In this document: positions 1-11,062 of the stretch, one piece after another
How positions within the stretch are numbered: position 1 is the stretch's first letter
How the letters are laid out: each line of letters starts with the position of its first letter
From: Pectinophora gossypiella
Taxonomy: Eukaryota > Arthropoda > Insecta > Lepidoptera > Gelechiidae
Direction of reading: 5' to 3'
Length of the DNA: 64,000 bases
Assembly (NCBI RefSeq): GCF_024362695.1
Contig: NC_065407.1
Location: 15,252,001-15,316,000, forward strand
Program-made: the position numbers and the translations under genes
The notes under the pieces: generated by a model
Databases searched by the model: none
What the model was told of the DNA's origin: nothing
Seen by the model: the letters and a program-made list of their open reading frames with translations, nothing else

Positions 1-125
1 GTTCCATAAATTTTATGCTTGTCGATTACCCGTCCCTTTCCTTTTCGGCGGATAAGAAAATGACAGATATAACTTAAAATAAAATTAGATGGTATTTATA
101 GGAATTAGCACCATTTTTTATTTAT
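1..125 (+). repeat. Repeat W, cut by the window start
   Basis: CGTCCCTTTCCTTTTCGGCG, GATAAGAAAATGACAGATAT; matches 51640-51775 (inverted) and 51945-52010 (direct). Confidence 0.72.
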
Positions 126-1735
126 AATTTGTCTTAATTATTCTGTGACGTAAAAAAATCCTTATAAATTACGTAATAATATTATATTGTTCTTTAGCCA
201 TTTTTATTTTTCATCTAACATCAAGGTGTAAAGCAATATTGTATTTCATATTTTAGGCACCTACTCTTATCGACACCCGACAACAACATAGGGATGTTTT
301 ATCAGAAACGGGAAAATATAAAAAGTGTAAGCTTCCCACAAACAGAAAACGTGGCCAATCGAACAGACAGTTATCCACAAACTATTTCCGAGATAAAAAA
401 AAATAACTTTCCCTTATCCGTTATAACGCGTGTAACAATTGGGCTGTCAAAGGAATGAGGGGCGTAGGTTTGATTCCGGAAAATCAATGGGTCCATTAGT
501 GGAGATCTTCTGCCATTTCCTTTGGGGCCGGTCAGGAGGTTAATGTGGGCCCGCCCTTAGAAGATTGACCCTCGTAACATGGAGGTTACGATGACAGAAC
601 GGAGTTTCAAATGTCGAGTTTGACCTTTGTGCTTTGTGTTTGGTAATGTAACTTGACCGGCCAAGTAGCTAATGCACTTTGTGGCAAGTCTACCTAATTT
701 AACTAATAAGATATTTGTGTAGATGACGAAAACTAATCATACAAAACAAGATTCACAATCATAATATGATTTATTGTGTTCCACATGATAGAAGGACGGT
801 AACATAAGCTGTGTAACATATACGGACCCGAATTGGACACAGAAATTTTAAAAGAGAGTGACAGTTATGAATTTTTTAGGCATAAACATAATAAATTAGA
901 AAACATTTAAAAAGTCAACTTTAGGCGTCATTAAAGAACTCCTGCGGAGTATAAAAACTTTTCTCGAATAGGTACTGTTTTAAGCTTTTTTTGAAATTGT
1001 TTAAATTGGGTCTTGGGAGTCTTTCGAGATTTTATTATATATTTTTGCAGACATAGTCAATGCCTGATAGAACAATTTTCAATTTAGTGAAAGGTTGGTC
1101 TAGTGTGAGGTAGACGATGCGGCGGTGGCTGCATTGTTCTAAAACATTTTTAAAAAATTGCATTGAAACACATTTGACCATTTTTTTCCTCCTCGTAATA
1201 TGCTATCAGTCACTTAGACCATTGTCAGATCTGGACTCTATAAAGAGCACTTTGAAACAGTTCATCTAAAAATCAAGTGTGTATTACGAGAGGAAAAAAT
1301 ACAAGTGTGAAAACTAAATTGAAATTCATTGAAAAAAATACAAGGTCGAAGTTGGAAAGAAAAAGCAGCTTTTTGGTAAGGAAAATCTAAACTGATGAAA
1401 ATAATGTTAACAAGTTTTAAAACGTTTGCGCAATATTGCCAGCCATCCCAGAGGCCATCAATTCTGTAAATTACTAAGAAAGCGGACAAGAAAAACCCAA
1501 CAATTATAATTAAAAAACAAGGTCCAGAGTTAACACCGTCCTGAAGTTGGTAGAAATATAATTAACGAAAGGATTCCGTTCGCAAATTGCGGTAGATCCC
1601 TATTTATACCGGACTTGGGAATAAATTCGCTCAGCGAATTTTAATTTCGTAATGCAAAGGCAAACCATTATAATTCTAACCGAGACAATCGTAGGATCTC
1701 ATTTCAAGTGTGTTCGCGTTTCAACCATCCTGTCA
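126..1735. other. AT-rich stretch, no gene seen
   Basis: No ORF with domain features. 650-700 faintly resembles the family D tail (GACCGGCCAAGTAGCTAATG). Confidence 0.4.
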
Positions 1736-1801
1736 CTATGTGAGAGCATCCCTAGTTTGGTCAGGGCATTGCAGGCTAATGAAAGAAAATTTTTAAGCTC
1801 T

Positions 1802-1888
1802 ATCACCACACGCTAAAAAAATGGAAAATGCTGCACCGACAAGAGCGTGGCTCTTAAATTGATGATGATGATGATCACCACACGCTAA
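1802..1888 (+). mobile_element. 57-bp retroposed tail with 15-bp target duplication
   Basis: ATCACCACACGCTAA at 1802-1816 and 1874-1888 flanks 1817-1873 (ATGCTGCACCGACAAGAGCG, (GAT)n end). The same body motif occurs at 42845-42885. Confidence 0.8.
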
Positions 1889-2129
1889 GGCGATGCACTT
1901 GATATCGACTGCGTAAATGCCCGTTCGAATAATGGTGCGGATTCCAGCTGCGTACACTGCCTAATTTCACATTACCTTAAATCTATCCTTTTCCTATCCA
2001 TCGACACGCACAGGTCAGGTAATCGATTGATTCAAAATGTTATAAAATACATTCAGTCAATTTAGCCGGGTGACAAAGTGGCCGGTCACCATTGACACAT
2101 ATTTAATTTGTAAAATACTTTGGGAACAA

Positions 2130-2480
2130 ATGTTCGGTGACAGACTCACTCTCTCTCTTGGTCGGTCCCTCATATCTGAGGATCGTGGTCAGCATCAGGG
2201 TTGCACCTGGAGCGTATGATCTGCCTCCACCGGTTCCTGTCCAGCGCTTCCCTTACTACTGTGTTGAACTTGGATGACGACGCGTCTTTCACTTGATCAG
2301 TCCATCTAATCGGTGAACGACCACGCGATCTTTTGCCTTCAGTGTTCCCAACCACAATCACACATTCCACGTTCCAATACGATGGGGGTGGCGAAACGAA
2401 TTGCTGGTGTTGGGTTCATCAGTAGCTGAATTTCCATGCGGCGCCTGATGAGTCGCGAGCTCATGGCCGGTCGCACATTT
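2130..2480 (-). pseudogene. LINE reverse-transcriptase C-terminus, degenerate
   Basis: Minus-strand frame 2370-2170 reads GKRSRGRSPIRWTDQVKDAS and REALDRNRWRQIIRSR then CNPDADHDPQ. This is a standard C-terminal end of insect endonuclease/reverse-transcriptase LINEs. Upstream bases to ~2480 continue in other frames (PAMSSRLIRRRM type), so it is frameshifted and 5'-truncated. Confidence 0.7.
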
Positions 2481-2619
2481 CACACTACCTCTCCCGGGAA
2501 GATGGCGCCGGGCGTCAGCCGGATCGCCAGACAAACACTAAGCGGCACTAATAAGGAAATAAATGATTGAAAACCACGTCAACTTTCACTACGCCAAGTG
2601 ACCGGCCATTCTAACTCAC

Positions 2620-2990
2620 AATAATTTTCTAGTGCCTATCGGCAGGCTACCTATAGTTCCAATACTATCGTTACACACCAATAATGTCGATAGAATCGAT
2701 AGTATTGTTGTATATCGATAGTCCTTGCAATAGTCAGAAACAATATTATCAACTCTATCGATAGTACCAATGGTCCTTGCAATAGTCAGAAACAATACTA
2801 TCAACTCTATCGATAGTACCGATGGTCCTTGCAATAGTCAGAAACAACACTATGAACTCTATCGATAGTACCAATGGTCCTTGCAATAGTCAGAAACAAT
2901 TTTCTCGATAGTATTGTATTGTAACGATAGTATTGATCTAAATGAGCTATCGATAGTATAGGTTTTTAAGGTCAACAATCGATAGTTAGA
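2620..2990 (+). repeat. Minisatellite, 52-bp period, carrying TATCGATA motifs
   Basis: CCTTGCAATAGTCAGAAACA starts at 2723, 2775, 2827 and 2879, an exact 52-bp spacing. TATCGATA occurs at 2713, 2756, 2808, 2860 and 2948. The 72-codon frame across it is not a gene. Confidence 0.9.
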
Positions 2991-3317
2991 CTATAATATA
3001 GATAGTTCGGCAATAGTACAATAAGTCACATAAAAAGAATGCTAATAATAAAACCGGGTTAAGCGCGAATCGCCCGTGAAACGTAACTCAAAAAGTAGTA
3101 TGCTCGACGAAGATAAGCGTGATCTTTTCATTTTCATAACCGAATGGAACTTTTCTCATTTTAACTTATTCTTTTTTATCTTGCAAGTCGGGTTTTCGTG
3201 TCTTAAATTTACTACTTGATGATCCGACCTCTTAGTAACTGTGAATAAATTTGCTTGAAGATTTATCGTGTGATAGTTCTTGTGGCTTTATAAGGGCCTT
3301 TTACGGTGGCAAGGTGT

Positions 3318-3412
3318 CCGGGTGAGAGCCTTCAGCGCTCCCCATTTGTCCGGCCAAGTAGTTAATGCCATCTGCAGCAAATCTACAATAAGTCACGTCA
3401 AAAAAAAAAGTG
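3318..3412 (+). repeat. Family D retroposon tail
   Basis: GTCCGGGTGAGAGCCTTCAG, TTGTCCGGCCAAGTAGTTAA and CTACAATAAGTCACGTC followed by an A-run. Confidence 0.8.
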
Positions 3413-3464
3413 GCAAGGTGTAGACGTATACGTACATATATACGAGTGAACGTCAGGACCGCCT

Positions 3465-4012
3465 TCTTCTTCTTCTATCGTGTGAGTTGTGAGGAGTACC
3501 AACCTCATCAACCCTCGTGTCAGGGTTATTATTGAGCCGCCAAAGGACCCTGACGTTAGGATATTACTGGCTGATCACCAGAAGCTTATTATAAGATTAA
3601 TGATTACCTAAATGATAAAATGTCTGGTATTTAATGTGTCCCTCTAGTTATTAAATAACTTGTAATGTTCATTAGTTTAAAAGATGTGTTGCTGTAGTAG
3701 TTTCTTGTCATTTCTTCTCCTCAGCCATAACACCTTGCGAAATGACGTAAATTCAAAAATGTTACATTGACATTCAACAAGTTTATCCATGATAATTACG
3801 TTGAATAAATGATTCTGATTCTGATTTCTGATTTCGTGGCTCATGTAACGACTACTTACTTACATCAGTAGTAGTAACCGGGACCAACGGCTTTACGTGT
3901 CTTCCGAAGCTTCTGGTGATCAGCCAGTAATATCCTTACCAAACTAGGGACCACAAAGTAATTTTTGTGATATGTCCCCACCGGGAATCGGACTCCAGCG
4001 GTCTACCACAAA
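3465..4012 (-). mobile_element. SINE family A split by a LINE J2 tail, with an inverted duplication
   Basis: 3465-3553 is a minus-strand family A tail, and 3834-4012 the remaining minus-strand A body and head. Between them, 3585-3833 is a plus-strand J2 LINE 3' end with (CTGATT)n. 3553-3588 is an inverted copy of 3908-3940 (shared AGCCAGTAATATCC). Tail, inversion and insertion together suggest a complex insertion or repair event. Confidence 0.7.
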
Positions 4013-4019
4013 ATAAATT

Positions 4020-4764
4020 ATATGTATACCGTACAATAGTACTAAGTAAAATTTTTAACATTACAAATGTTCATTTCAATGAATTCGCTGTAAGTATAGA
4101 ATGACTACTCGACTAACCATTTTTTTAATTTAAATTTAAAAAGTTTAAATTTATTAGCACCATACTAGCAGTATAACTTTAATACACCACCCCTTTCAGT
4201 GAATCAAGACACATCCCCGTACGAATGTATCCTAATATTCGCAAGTATTTCCTTTGCACGCGTCTTATTGAAATCGAGCTCCCGCCGAATGGGAAATGTA
4301 TGCCATTCATCACATCATATCAACGTGACAAATATGTAGCGCATCAGAATCAATAATAAAGTCTCAGACACGTCTCTGTACTCGCAAATCTTACAGAATT
4401 CAAAGGGAATACCGTTCTATTTGTTGGAAATAAGGATCCGTTATATAGCGAAGTACCTGGCATGACATAATTGAGTCGTCGATCATACAAGGAACTGATA
4501 TCGCCTGTGAGATAGATGGGACATAGACAGATGTTCTTTAAAAGAATAGTCTCACGCTTAAACATAAGTAAACGTATGTATGTACGAAGTTCACCGCGTA
4601 TACCGCATGCATAAAGGGTGGGCAGAGACATAGGTAATGAAATGATAACTTGTAGCCAACCACGAAGCCCTAAGATGCATAATGATAATCATAGAACTCG
4701 TTCATTTGCTTATTTCCCCGGGCATGTTGTAAAATTGACAGAAGAGAAGTGACTACAAGTTATT
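4020..4764. other. AT-rich stretch, nothing recognised
   Basis: The 93-codon minus frame at 4350-4631 has no recognisable features and no repeat match. Confidence 0.35.
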
Positions 4765-5340
4765 CAATTTCAAAAATATCTTTATTCAGTAGGTAACGTA
4801 GTTACACTTTGAATCGCCATTGTTTACATAACGAACGCCTCATCCGCCTAAAACTAATGCAGCTTCTCACAAAGCCGGGGAAAAGAAGCTGCAAGAAAAA
4901 CCTCGGCGCAGGGCCCTAGACATTCTTTTTTTTTTTAAACATAAAATATTGTTATACAATTGAGTAATTTAGCTGCCTAATATTAGTTCTAAGACAGTTA
5001 ATCCCATGCATTCATATCTTCTAAATAATCAGTAACCTTTAATAACCTTTTTGCAAAATTTCTGTTTAACTACTGTCTTGAAGTGTGTCAGGATCGAAGC
5101 AAATGGAATTCTATAGTCTCTGCTTACCCCGGTGGGACATAGGCGTGAGTTTATAATAATAATAATAACTACTGTCTTGAAACAGTTGAAAGGCAAATTC
5201 TGAATGTCAATGGGAATCTTATTGTAAAGAGTATACATTGCCCCTTAAAAGATTCAGTGATCTTATGTAAGTAATCGACTGACTTGTAAAGCAAGTTTAT
5301 TTTTATTCCGGGTATTAACAATGTGCCGATCGCTATTTTT
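4765..5340 (-). pseudogene. LINE J1 C-terminus and 3' UTR, with a nested LINE tail
   Basis: The minus-strand frame encodes YNKIPIDIQNLPFNCFKTVV and KQKFCKK, a jockey/CR1-like reverse-transcriptase end, followed by a 3' UTR with GTGAGAAGCTGCATTAGTTT and a GAATAAAGATATTTTTGAAA tail. The K LINE tail (5083-5166) interrupts the ORF. The intact relative is at 9780-10300. Confidence 0.72.
5068..5181 (+). mobile_element. LINE K 3' end with 15-bp target duplication
   Basis: Insert 5083-5166 (GTGTGTCAGGATCGAAGC to GGCGTGAGTTTA and (TAA)n) lies between two exact copies of AACTACTGTCTTGAA (5068-5082, 5167-5181). Confidence 0.85.
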
Positions 5341-5561
5341 TGCAGACAATCCTAAATGTTTTTTTACATAATATTAAGTTTTCAAAGATTATTATATTGT
5401 GATGCCAAAGTTAACATACTAATTTCTTTAAATTTATTTCTAACAAGATGTCACCATTTTGGGTCTCAATTTGTAAATCACCTGAATGGCTCGCTTTTGC
5501 AGAACAAAATCTTTGATTACTAATTAAAAAGATTATATTATGTTTGTAAAAGCGTAAGGGG

Positions 5562-5912
5562 TCATCATTATCTCCCTTGCATTATCCCGTGTTTCACAGG
5601 ATCCGCTTACCTAAGCTAAAGATTTGTCAGGTCCGGTTTTTACAGAAGCAACTGCCTGTCTGACTTTCCACCCCGTGAAAGCAAAACCAGCCCAATACAG
5701 GTTAGGTCACATACCTCCGAAAATGCATTTCTCGGGAATGTGGTTATCCTCGCGATGTTTTCCATCATCGCTGAGCGTGATAATTATTATTGATCCAAAC
5801 ATGAATTCGAAAACAAATTCGACCATCATTGGTTTAGGCCTGTGCTGAATTTGAACCTGCGACCTCAAAGTGAGAGGCAAGAGTTCTACCGACTGGGCTG
5901 CCACGGTTCTCA
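5562..5912 (-). mobile_element. SINE family F (second tRNA-headed type), full length
   Basis: On the minus strand: head CCGTGGCAGCCCAGTCGG with A box, GGTTCAAATTCAGCACAGGC B box region, then GATCAATAATAATTATCACG, the TTTTCGGAGGTATGTGACC middle and GACCTGACAAATCTT 3' part. It has a different head and body from A-C and lacks their core. Confidence 0.82.
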
Positions 5913-6114
5913 CTAAGAGGTATTATTCCTTATTCTATGCTAAGAGGCTTCGTTAGCTACGAAAATGTTTACCTATGTGTACTGCTTACCTGCCAAGAAC
6001 TCTAGGTTCCGTATAAGTGAATGTAGGTACCTACCTTGTGTTGTTACCTGTACAACCCACAAAGATGCATTGTAAGTAAAATATAATTGTCTTACAGAAA
6101 CGAACGCGTTTATA

Positions 6115-6208
6115 TACAAGGTGTTAGTGACATCGTAACGAAAACTTTGAGGGATGATTCAGACCATACTTCTGAGTTGATATCAAGTGGAATTTTTCGT
6201 TTAAATGC
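6115..6208 (+). repeat. Repeat L
   Basis: GTGTTAGTGACATCGTAACG to TATCAAGTGGAATTTTTCGT; other copies at 14222, 47522 and 56225. Confidence 0.7.
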
Positions 6209-6239
6209 AAAATCATAGTGTCATAGTTACTCCCTAAAG

Positions 6240-6940
6240 ACCGGAAAGAAGAAAGCTTACAAAAACTTATTTTCAGTCAAATCTGCCTTTTTCCAACTGG
6301 CTGACTTTCTTTTACGTAACTCATCCTTCCGACGGGATACACTCCATGTTGCTCCGCATTTTATAGAAATTTATCACGAATTCTAACTGGACAGTATGGA
6401 AACTGACAAAATTTAGGAACACTCAACAGAGAACACCCACATTTGAGCTTCTAGTTTCCTCAATGTGAATAAAACCTGTTTGGTATACCAAGATAGACAA
6501 TTCGGCGCGAAAACAAAAGTCGTCATTAAAAAATTTCACCCTCTTTGTAAGTCAGAGCCCGTTCTTGACCCTCGTTAGGGTATAAAGAAGGTACAAAGGA
6601 ACCCCTTCTTTTGCTCGGTTTTAAAGACACCTCCCTAATTTTGAGCGTCACCTTTGTAAGTTCTTTTCTGATTACAAGTAGGATATTGAATTTGGCCGGG
6701 TAATGTCTGCTGACTGGGAGAATGTGGTCTGATAGTCTGCCTAGACAGACAAGCTGAAATGTTCGAATTTGCAAACTTTACTGGTTTTACGAATGGAAGC
6801 TAGTAGAAAGATTGACTACACTTAGTATTATGTTTACGTTGTTATCATTGAAGCGGGGAAAGGGACAGTTGGATTTTTCTTTTCTCGTGTGAGGTCAATG
6901 ACCGATATACTATACCACGATACTATTGAACGCTAAAAGT
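6240..6940. other. Stretch with one weak dispersed repeat
   Basis: 6390-6475 resembles 28548-28620 (ATGGAAACTGACAAAATTTA; TTTGAG and TTCTAGTTT). No gene. Confidence 0.4.
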
Positions 6941-6944
6941 TTAT

Positions 6945-7078
6945 ATAAGTACTTAAGTACGTAAAGAGTAGCACTAATTGCTTCACGTGTCCTCCGAATC
7001 ACGGATCATCTTACTCCCGGACAATCGGGCGATGAGCCCGCAATGTTTTGACCAAACTAGGGATCACATTTGGGACTT
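6945..7078 (-). mobile_element. SINE family A fragment, old
   Basis: Core-flanking part only (CGTGTCCTCCGAATCACGGA, CCAAACTAGGGATCAC), clearly diverged. Confidence 0.6.
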
Positions 7079-7317
7079 ACCACTTGTTAATTAAATAATT
7101 AGGTGCACATTTATATTATTGTATTATTTAACAGCCTAGAACTTACATAAGATTTGACAAGGGAAGAAGTTTTATAGTGAAACTAAATTACACACATTAA
7201 CACGTTAGTGTAACAGGAAAGCTCGGTGAGGCGTGAGTACATAGTTCATCTTGTAAAGGATGTACCTCTGACTACCCGAAGTAGGATATGGTCATAACAT
7301 TATGTAATGTTACGTAA

Positions 7318-7404
7318 CATTGTGTAACAACCTCCGTGGTCCCGTGGTTGGGCGTTAGGCTCACGATCCGGAGGTCCCAGGTTTGAATCCCGGTGGGGAC
7401 ATAT
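7318..7404 (+). mobile_element. SINE family A head
   Basis: CCTCCGTGGTCCCGTGGTTG and B-box-like GGTTTGAATCCCGGTGGGG, then GACATATCACAAAA; the rest is missing. The tRNA-like half alone is not a tRNA gene. Confidence 0.7.
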
Positions 7405-7719
7405 CACAAAAAATTAAGCAAAATTAAAAATTTTGGAAAAACCCACGACGGTAAAAATATCATCGAAAAAGAATAAAATAACTCAAAACCCCCGACTTAA
7501 CCCAATTATTATGTAACGAAATATTATATTAGACTTAAAAATACTTTCTAAAAAAGAGTTGATATCTCGAGACATCGGTAATAGATATACTTAAGTACCT
7601 AAACAATGAATATGGATGTTTACAGTTTTTTCATAACGTGTCTGTTTCTCGAAGATATACTTAAATGTAGCGATAATAATTTTACCATAATACATAACCG
7701 AGGAATATCCGTCGTCTGA

Positions 7720-8290
7720 GAACATGCACCAATCACCCACGAACTCATTCCTGAAATCCGCATTGAAATCAGACAATACGTTTTAATTTTAATAATATTG
7801 CAATATAAACGTTTCACACTAATATAGCAGCGCCTCCTAGTGAGTTAATATCATAAGACTTATCTTAGACCATGCACCATTCAACTACGAACCCATTGCT
7901 GAAAACCGCATTGAAATTGGACATTTCGTTTTAATATTATTGCAATACTATTTTTCACTAATATTGTAGCACCCTCTAGAAAGACGTAATTTTTATATTA
8001 TTTGGGAACATGCAATAAGCTACCACGTACACATTGCCGAAAACAGAATTTATTGTAATCGGACATTTCGTTTTGATTATATTGTAACATTGTTTTGCAC
8101 TAATATTGTGGCACCCCCTAGTGAGTTACAGCCATGACACCTGTCTAAGAACATGAACTCATCAAACACAATCCCGTTATTGAAAACCGCCTCAAAATCG
8201 GATCATTAGTTTAAAAGATAGATGGTAACATTACTTTGCACAAACGCACACACAAACATCTCTCACCCTAAATGCATATACCTGCTCCGT
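7720..8290 (+). repeat. Diverged tandem array, ~143-bp period, four units
   Basis: Equivalent points CGTTTTAA-type at 7779, 7927, 8070 and 8208 (spacing 148, 143, 138). Each unit carries GAAAACCGCATTGAAATC-like and CACTAATATTGTGGCACCCC-like segments. The last unit runs on to CTGCTCCGTTCCGTCGTGGG. The style recalls LINE 3' UTR repeats. Confidence 0.75.
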
Positions 8291-8374
8291 TCCGTCGTGG
8301 GTAATAAATATAATTAAAATTATACTAACCGTAATTAACAACACTTTGCTTTACTTCATACATAACATACATAA

Positions 8375-8702
8375 ACTGCCTATATACGTCTCACTGCTGG
8401 GCACAGGCCTCCCCTCAATCAACCGGAGGGGGTATGGAGCATACTCCACCACGCTGCTCCACTGCGGGTTGGTGGAGGTATTTTTACGGCTAATAGCCGG
8501 GACCAACGGCTTAACGTGCCCTCCGAAGCACGGAATCATCTTACTTTTTCGGACAATCAGGTGATTCAAGCCTGAAAAGTCCTTACCAAACAAAGGATAG
8601 TCTCACAAAGTGATTTCGACAATGTCCCCATCGGGAATCGAACCCGGACCACCAGATCGTGAGCCTAACGCTCTAACCACTAGACCACGGAGGCTGTTTA
8701 CT
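8375..8702 (-). mobile_element. SINE family B, near full length
   Basis: On the minus strand: head CCTCCGTGGTCTAGTGGTTA with B-box-like GGTTCGATTCC, then the central segment, shared core, ACCCGCAGTGGAGCAGCGTG segment, and tail GCCCAGCAGTGAGACGTATA. The ORFs here are chance frames. Confidence 0.85.
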
Positions 8703-9084
8703 TAATACTACCTGATTATTGAGTGATGGGTTCAAGTTTATGAATTAAATGAGGATTAATTGGATGAATTTGATTCACTTGACCACACAATCCACGTGCC
8801 ACTTATAGTCGATCTTGATTTTTCTTTAATCTTCGCCAATCACTTCGTATTATCTACAATTTATTGATTGTGATCTTCTCTGAAATCTGGCTCGAAGGAC
8901 CATGAATATGCCTGATATGCCTTTTTACTGATTTTTAAGGGATTTAGGTAGCAATGAAACAGCACCGTGTTCGACGTAATTACGTGTAATCAATGGAACC
9001 GAAAAAAAAAACGCCTGTCAGAAACAATTAACTAATAAAAACTATTGCAAATAAATTGCTATTATAAATTGAAGAGGCGTTTCG

Positions 9085-9304
9085 AATAATATTGACTCTA
9101 AACTCTAATATTGTGGCGCCCCCTAGTGAGTTACAGACATGACACCTGTCTAATAATATGAACTCATCAAACACAAACCCGTTATTGAAAACCGCATCAA
9201 AATCGGATTATTAGTTTAGAAGATAATAACATTTCTTTGCACAAACGCACACACAAACATCTCTCACCCTAAACGCATATACCTGCTCCGTTCCGTCGTG
9301 GGTA
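9085..9304 (+). repeat. Second copy of the last unit of the 7.7-kb array
   Basis: AATATTGTGGCGCCCCCTAG to CTGCTCCGTTCCGTCGTGGG, closely matching 8100-8302, and ending against a truncated SINE A. Confidence 0.8.
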
Positions 9305-9305
9305 A

Positions 9306-9556
9306 AAATCACTCTGTGATCCCTAGTTTGGTTAGGACATTACAGGCTGATCACCTGATTGTCAAAAAAGTAAGATGATCCGTGCTTCGGAAGGAAGGCA
9401 CGTTAAGTCGTTGGTCCCGGTTACTACTTACTGATGTAAGTAAGTAGTCGTTACATGAGCCATGTCAGGGGCCTTTGGCAGCTCATTAATAACCCTGATA
9501 CCAGGGTTGATGAGGTTGGTAATTCACCTCACAACCCACACGATAGAAGAAGATTA
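9306..9556 (+). mobile_element. SINE family A, 5'-truncated
   Basis: From ATCACTCTGTGATCCCTAG through the core (a small duplication GGAAGGAAGG) to tail CACAACCCACACGATAGAAG. It starts directly against the ~143-bp repeat copy ending at 9304. Confidence 0.82.
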
Positions 9557-9578
9557 TGTAATGTTAAAAGCAATAGTA

Positions 9579-9720
9579 CGGTCACGAGCATCAATATGCA
9601 TACACTTTAGTACCATGTCAGATGATGTTTTTTGACAAATTGCACTGTAAGTCTCACTAAATGTCAAATATGTTAGTGCGACAGAGTCCTAAAGTGGATA
9701 CATTATATAGCTCATGACTG
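9579..9720 (+). mobile_element. MITE family E, ~142 bp, TA-flanked
   Basis: Ends CGGTCACGAGCAT ... GCTCATGACTG, with TA on both sides (9577-9578, 9721-9722). The near-symmetrical interior contains ATGTCAAATATGTTAGTGCG. Confidence 0.85.
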
Positions 9721-9779
9721 TACTTATAGTACATTCGCATAAACTTATCTATGTCAGTCATTGATTTACCAGGCACTTC

Positions 9780-10300
9780 TTATGTTGCCAGTTCGGCGAT
9801 TATTTGCAAAATATGGCGATCGGCACATTGTTAATACCCGGAATAAAAATAAACTTGCTTCACAAGTCAGTTGATTACATAAGATTACTAACTAAATCAT
9901 TTAAGGGGCAATGTATACGTTTTTACAATAAGATTCCCATTGACATTCAGAATTTGCCTTTCAACTGTTTTAAGACAGTAGTCAAACAGAAACTTTGCAA
10001 AAAAGGTTATTATAAGGTTAGTGATTATTTAGAAGATATGAATGCGTGGGATTAACTGTATGAGAACTGATATTAGGCAGCTAAATTACTCAATTGTAAA
10101 ACAATATTTTATGTTTATTTTTTTAAAAGTACGCCTAGGGCCCTGTGCCGAGGTTTTTCTTACAGCTTCTTTTCCCCGGCTATACAGATTGTGAGAAGCT
10201 GCAGTAGTTTTGGGCGGATGAGACGTTATGTAAAAATTGACGATTCAAAGTGTAACTATGTTACCTACTGAATAAAGATATCTTTGAATTTGAATTTTGA
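9780..10300 (+). pseudogene. LINE J1 C-terminus and 3' UTR
   Basis: Frame 9804-10055 carries IRFYNKIPIDIQNLPFNCFK, KQKLCKKGYYKVSDYLEDMN and AWD before the stop. The 3' UTR contains the GTGAGAAGCTGCAGTAGTTT motif and ends GAATAAAGATATCTTTGAAT with a TTTGAA repeat. A 5'-truncated, dead-on-arrival copy. Confidence 0.75.
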
Positions 10301-10917
10301 ATTTGGATACATCGCGCACTGCGGAAAAGTACTGTCAACGTCGCTATATAGACACTAACTTTGCGTCCCACTTTTTTAGCGCTGGTGTTCAATCTACAGT
10401 AGTAGTATATCAATTTTGTCAGTGTTTAGTTTCCTTTGTAATATTACACAGAGCACGGGCGATATTTTCACAAAACTCACTCTTGACTTTCTAAAACAAA
10501 CTTGCTGATTTCGCGTCTGGTAACTTGAGCTAACTTCACAATAATACTGTGTCGTAAATACCCTCAAGGGTGCTGTCTGAGTCCGCAGAACACTTACAAA
10601 CGTCTTCGGAGAGGAATGAAGAAATTTGATAATAAATAACGGGAGAGGAGAATTCTCGCTCCAAACAATATATATATATATATATATATATAAGATATAA
10701 ATATATATGTAATGACGTAAAACTTGCGAACGTTATACTACATTGTAAGTAAGAAAACATGATCACGCCCATTTCCTATTGGAGTAGGCAGGATTTTAAT
10801 TTATGTACTACGATCCTGTCACACCACTTACAACTTTGAGCAATATACTAATAATGATTATACAAAAGTACATACTTTTTTAAAATTCGAGATAGCCTTT
10901 ACGGAGAACGCGTGACT
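10300..10917. other. No gene recognised
   Basis: Only the AT microsatellite stands out. Confidence 0.4.
10668..10692 (+). repeat. AT microsatellite
   Basis: An uninterrupted AT dinucleotide run. Confidence 0.9.
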
Positions 10918-10919
10918 TA

Positions 10920-11062
10920 CGGTCACGAGCATTAATAATGTATACACTTTGGTACCATGTCATACTAATTTTTTTGACAAATTGAACTGTAAGTCTCACT
11001 AATTGTCAAATATGTTAGTGCGACAGAGTCCTAAAGTGGGTACATTATATTGCTCATGACTG
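10920..11062 (+). mobile_element. MITE family E, full length
   Basis: Same ends; TA at 10918-10919 and 11063-11064. Confidence 0.85.

Noticed and set aside
2616..2834. 72-codon ORF over the minisatellite
   Set aside because: An open frame created by the tandem repeat.
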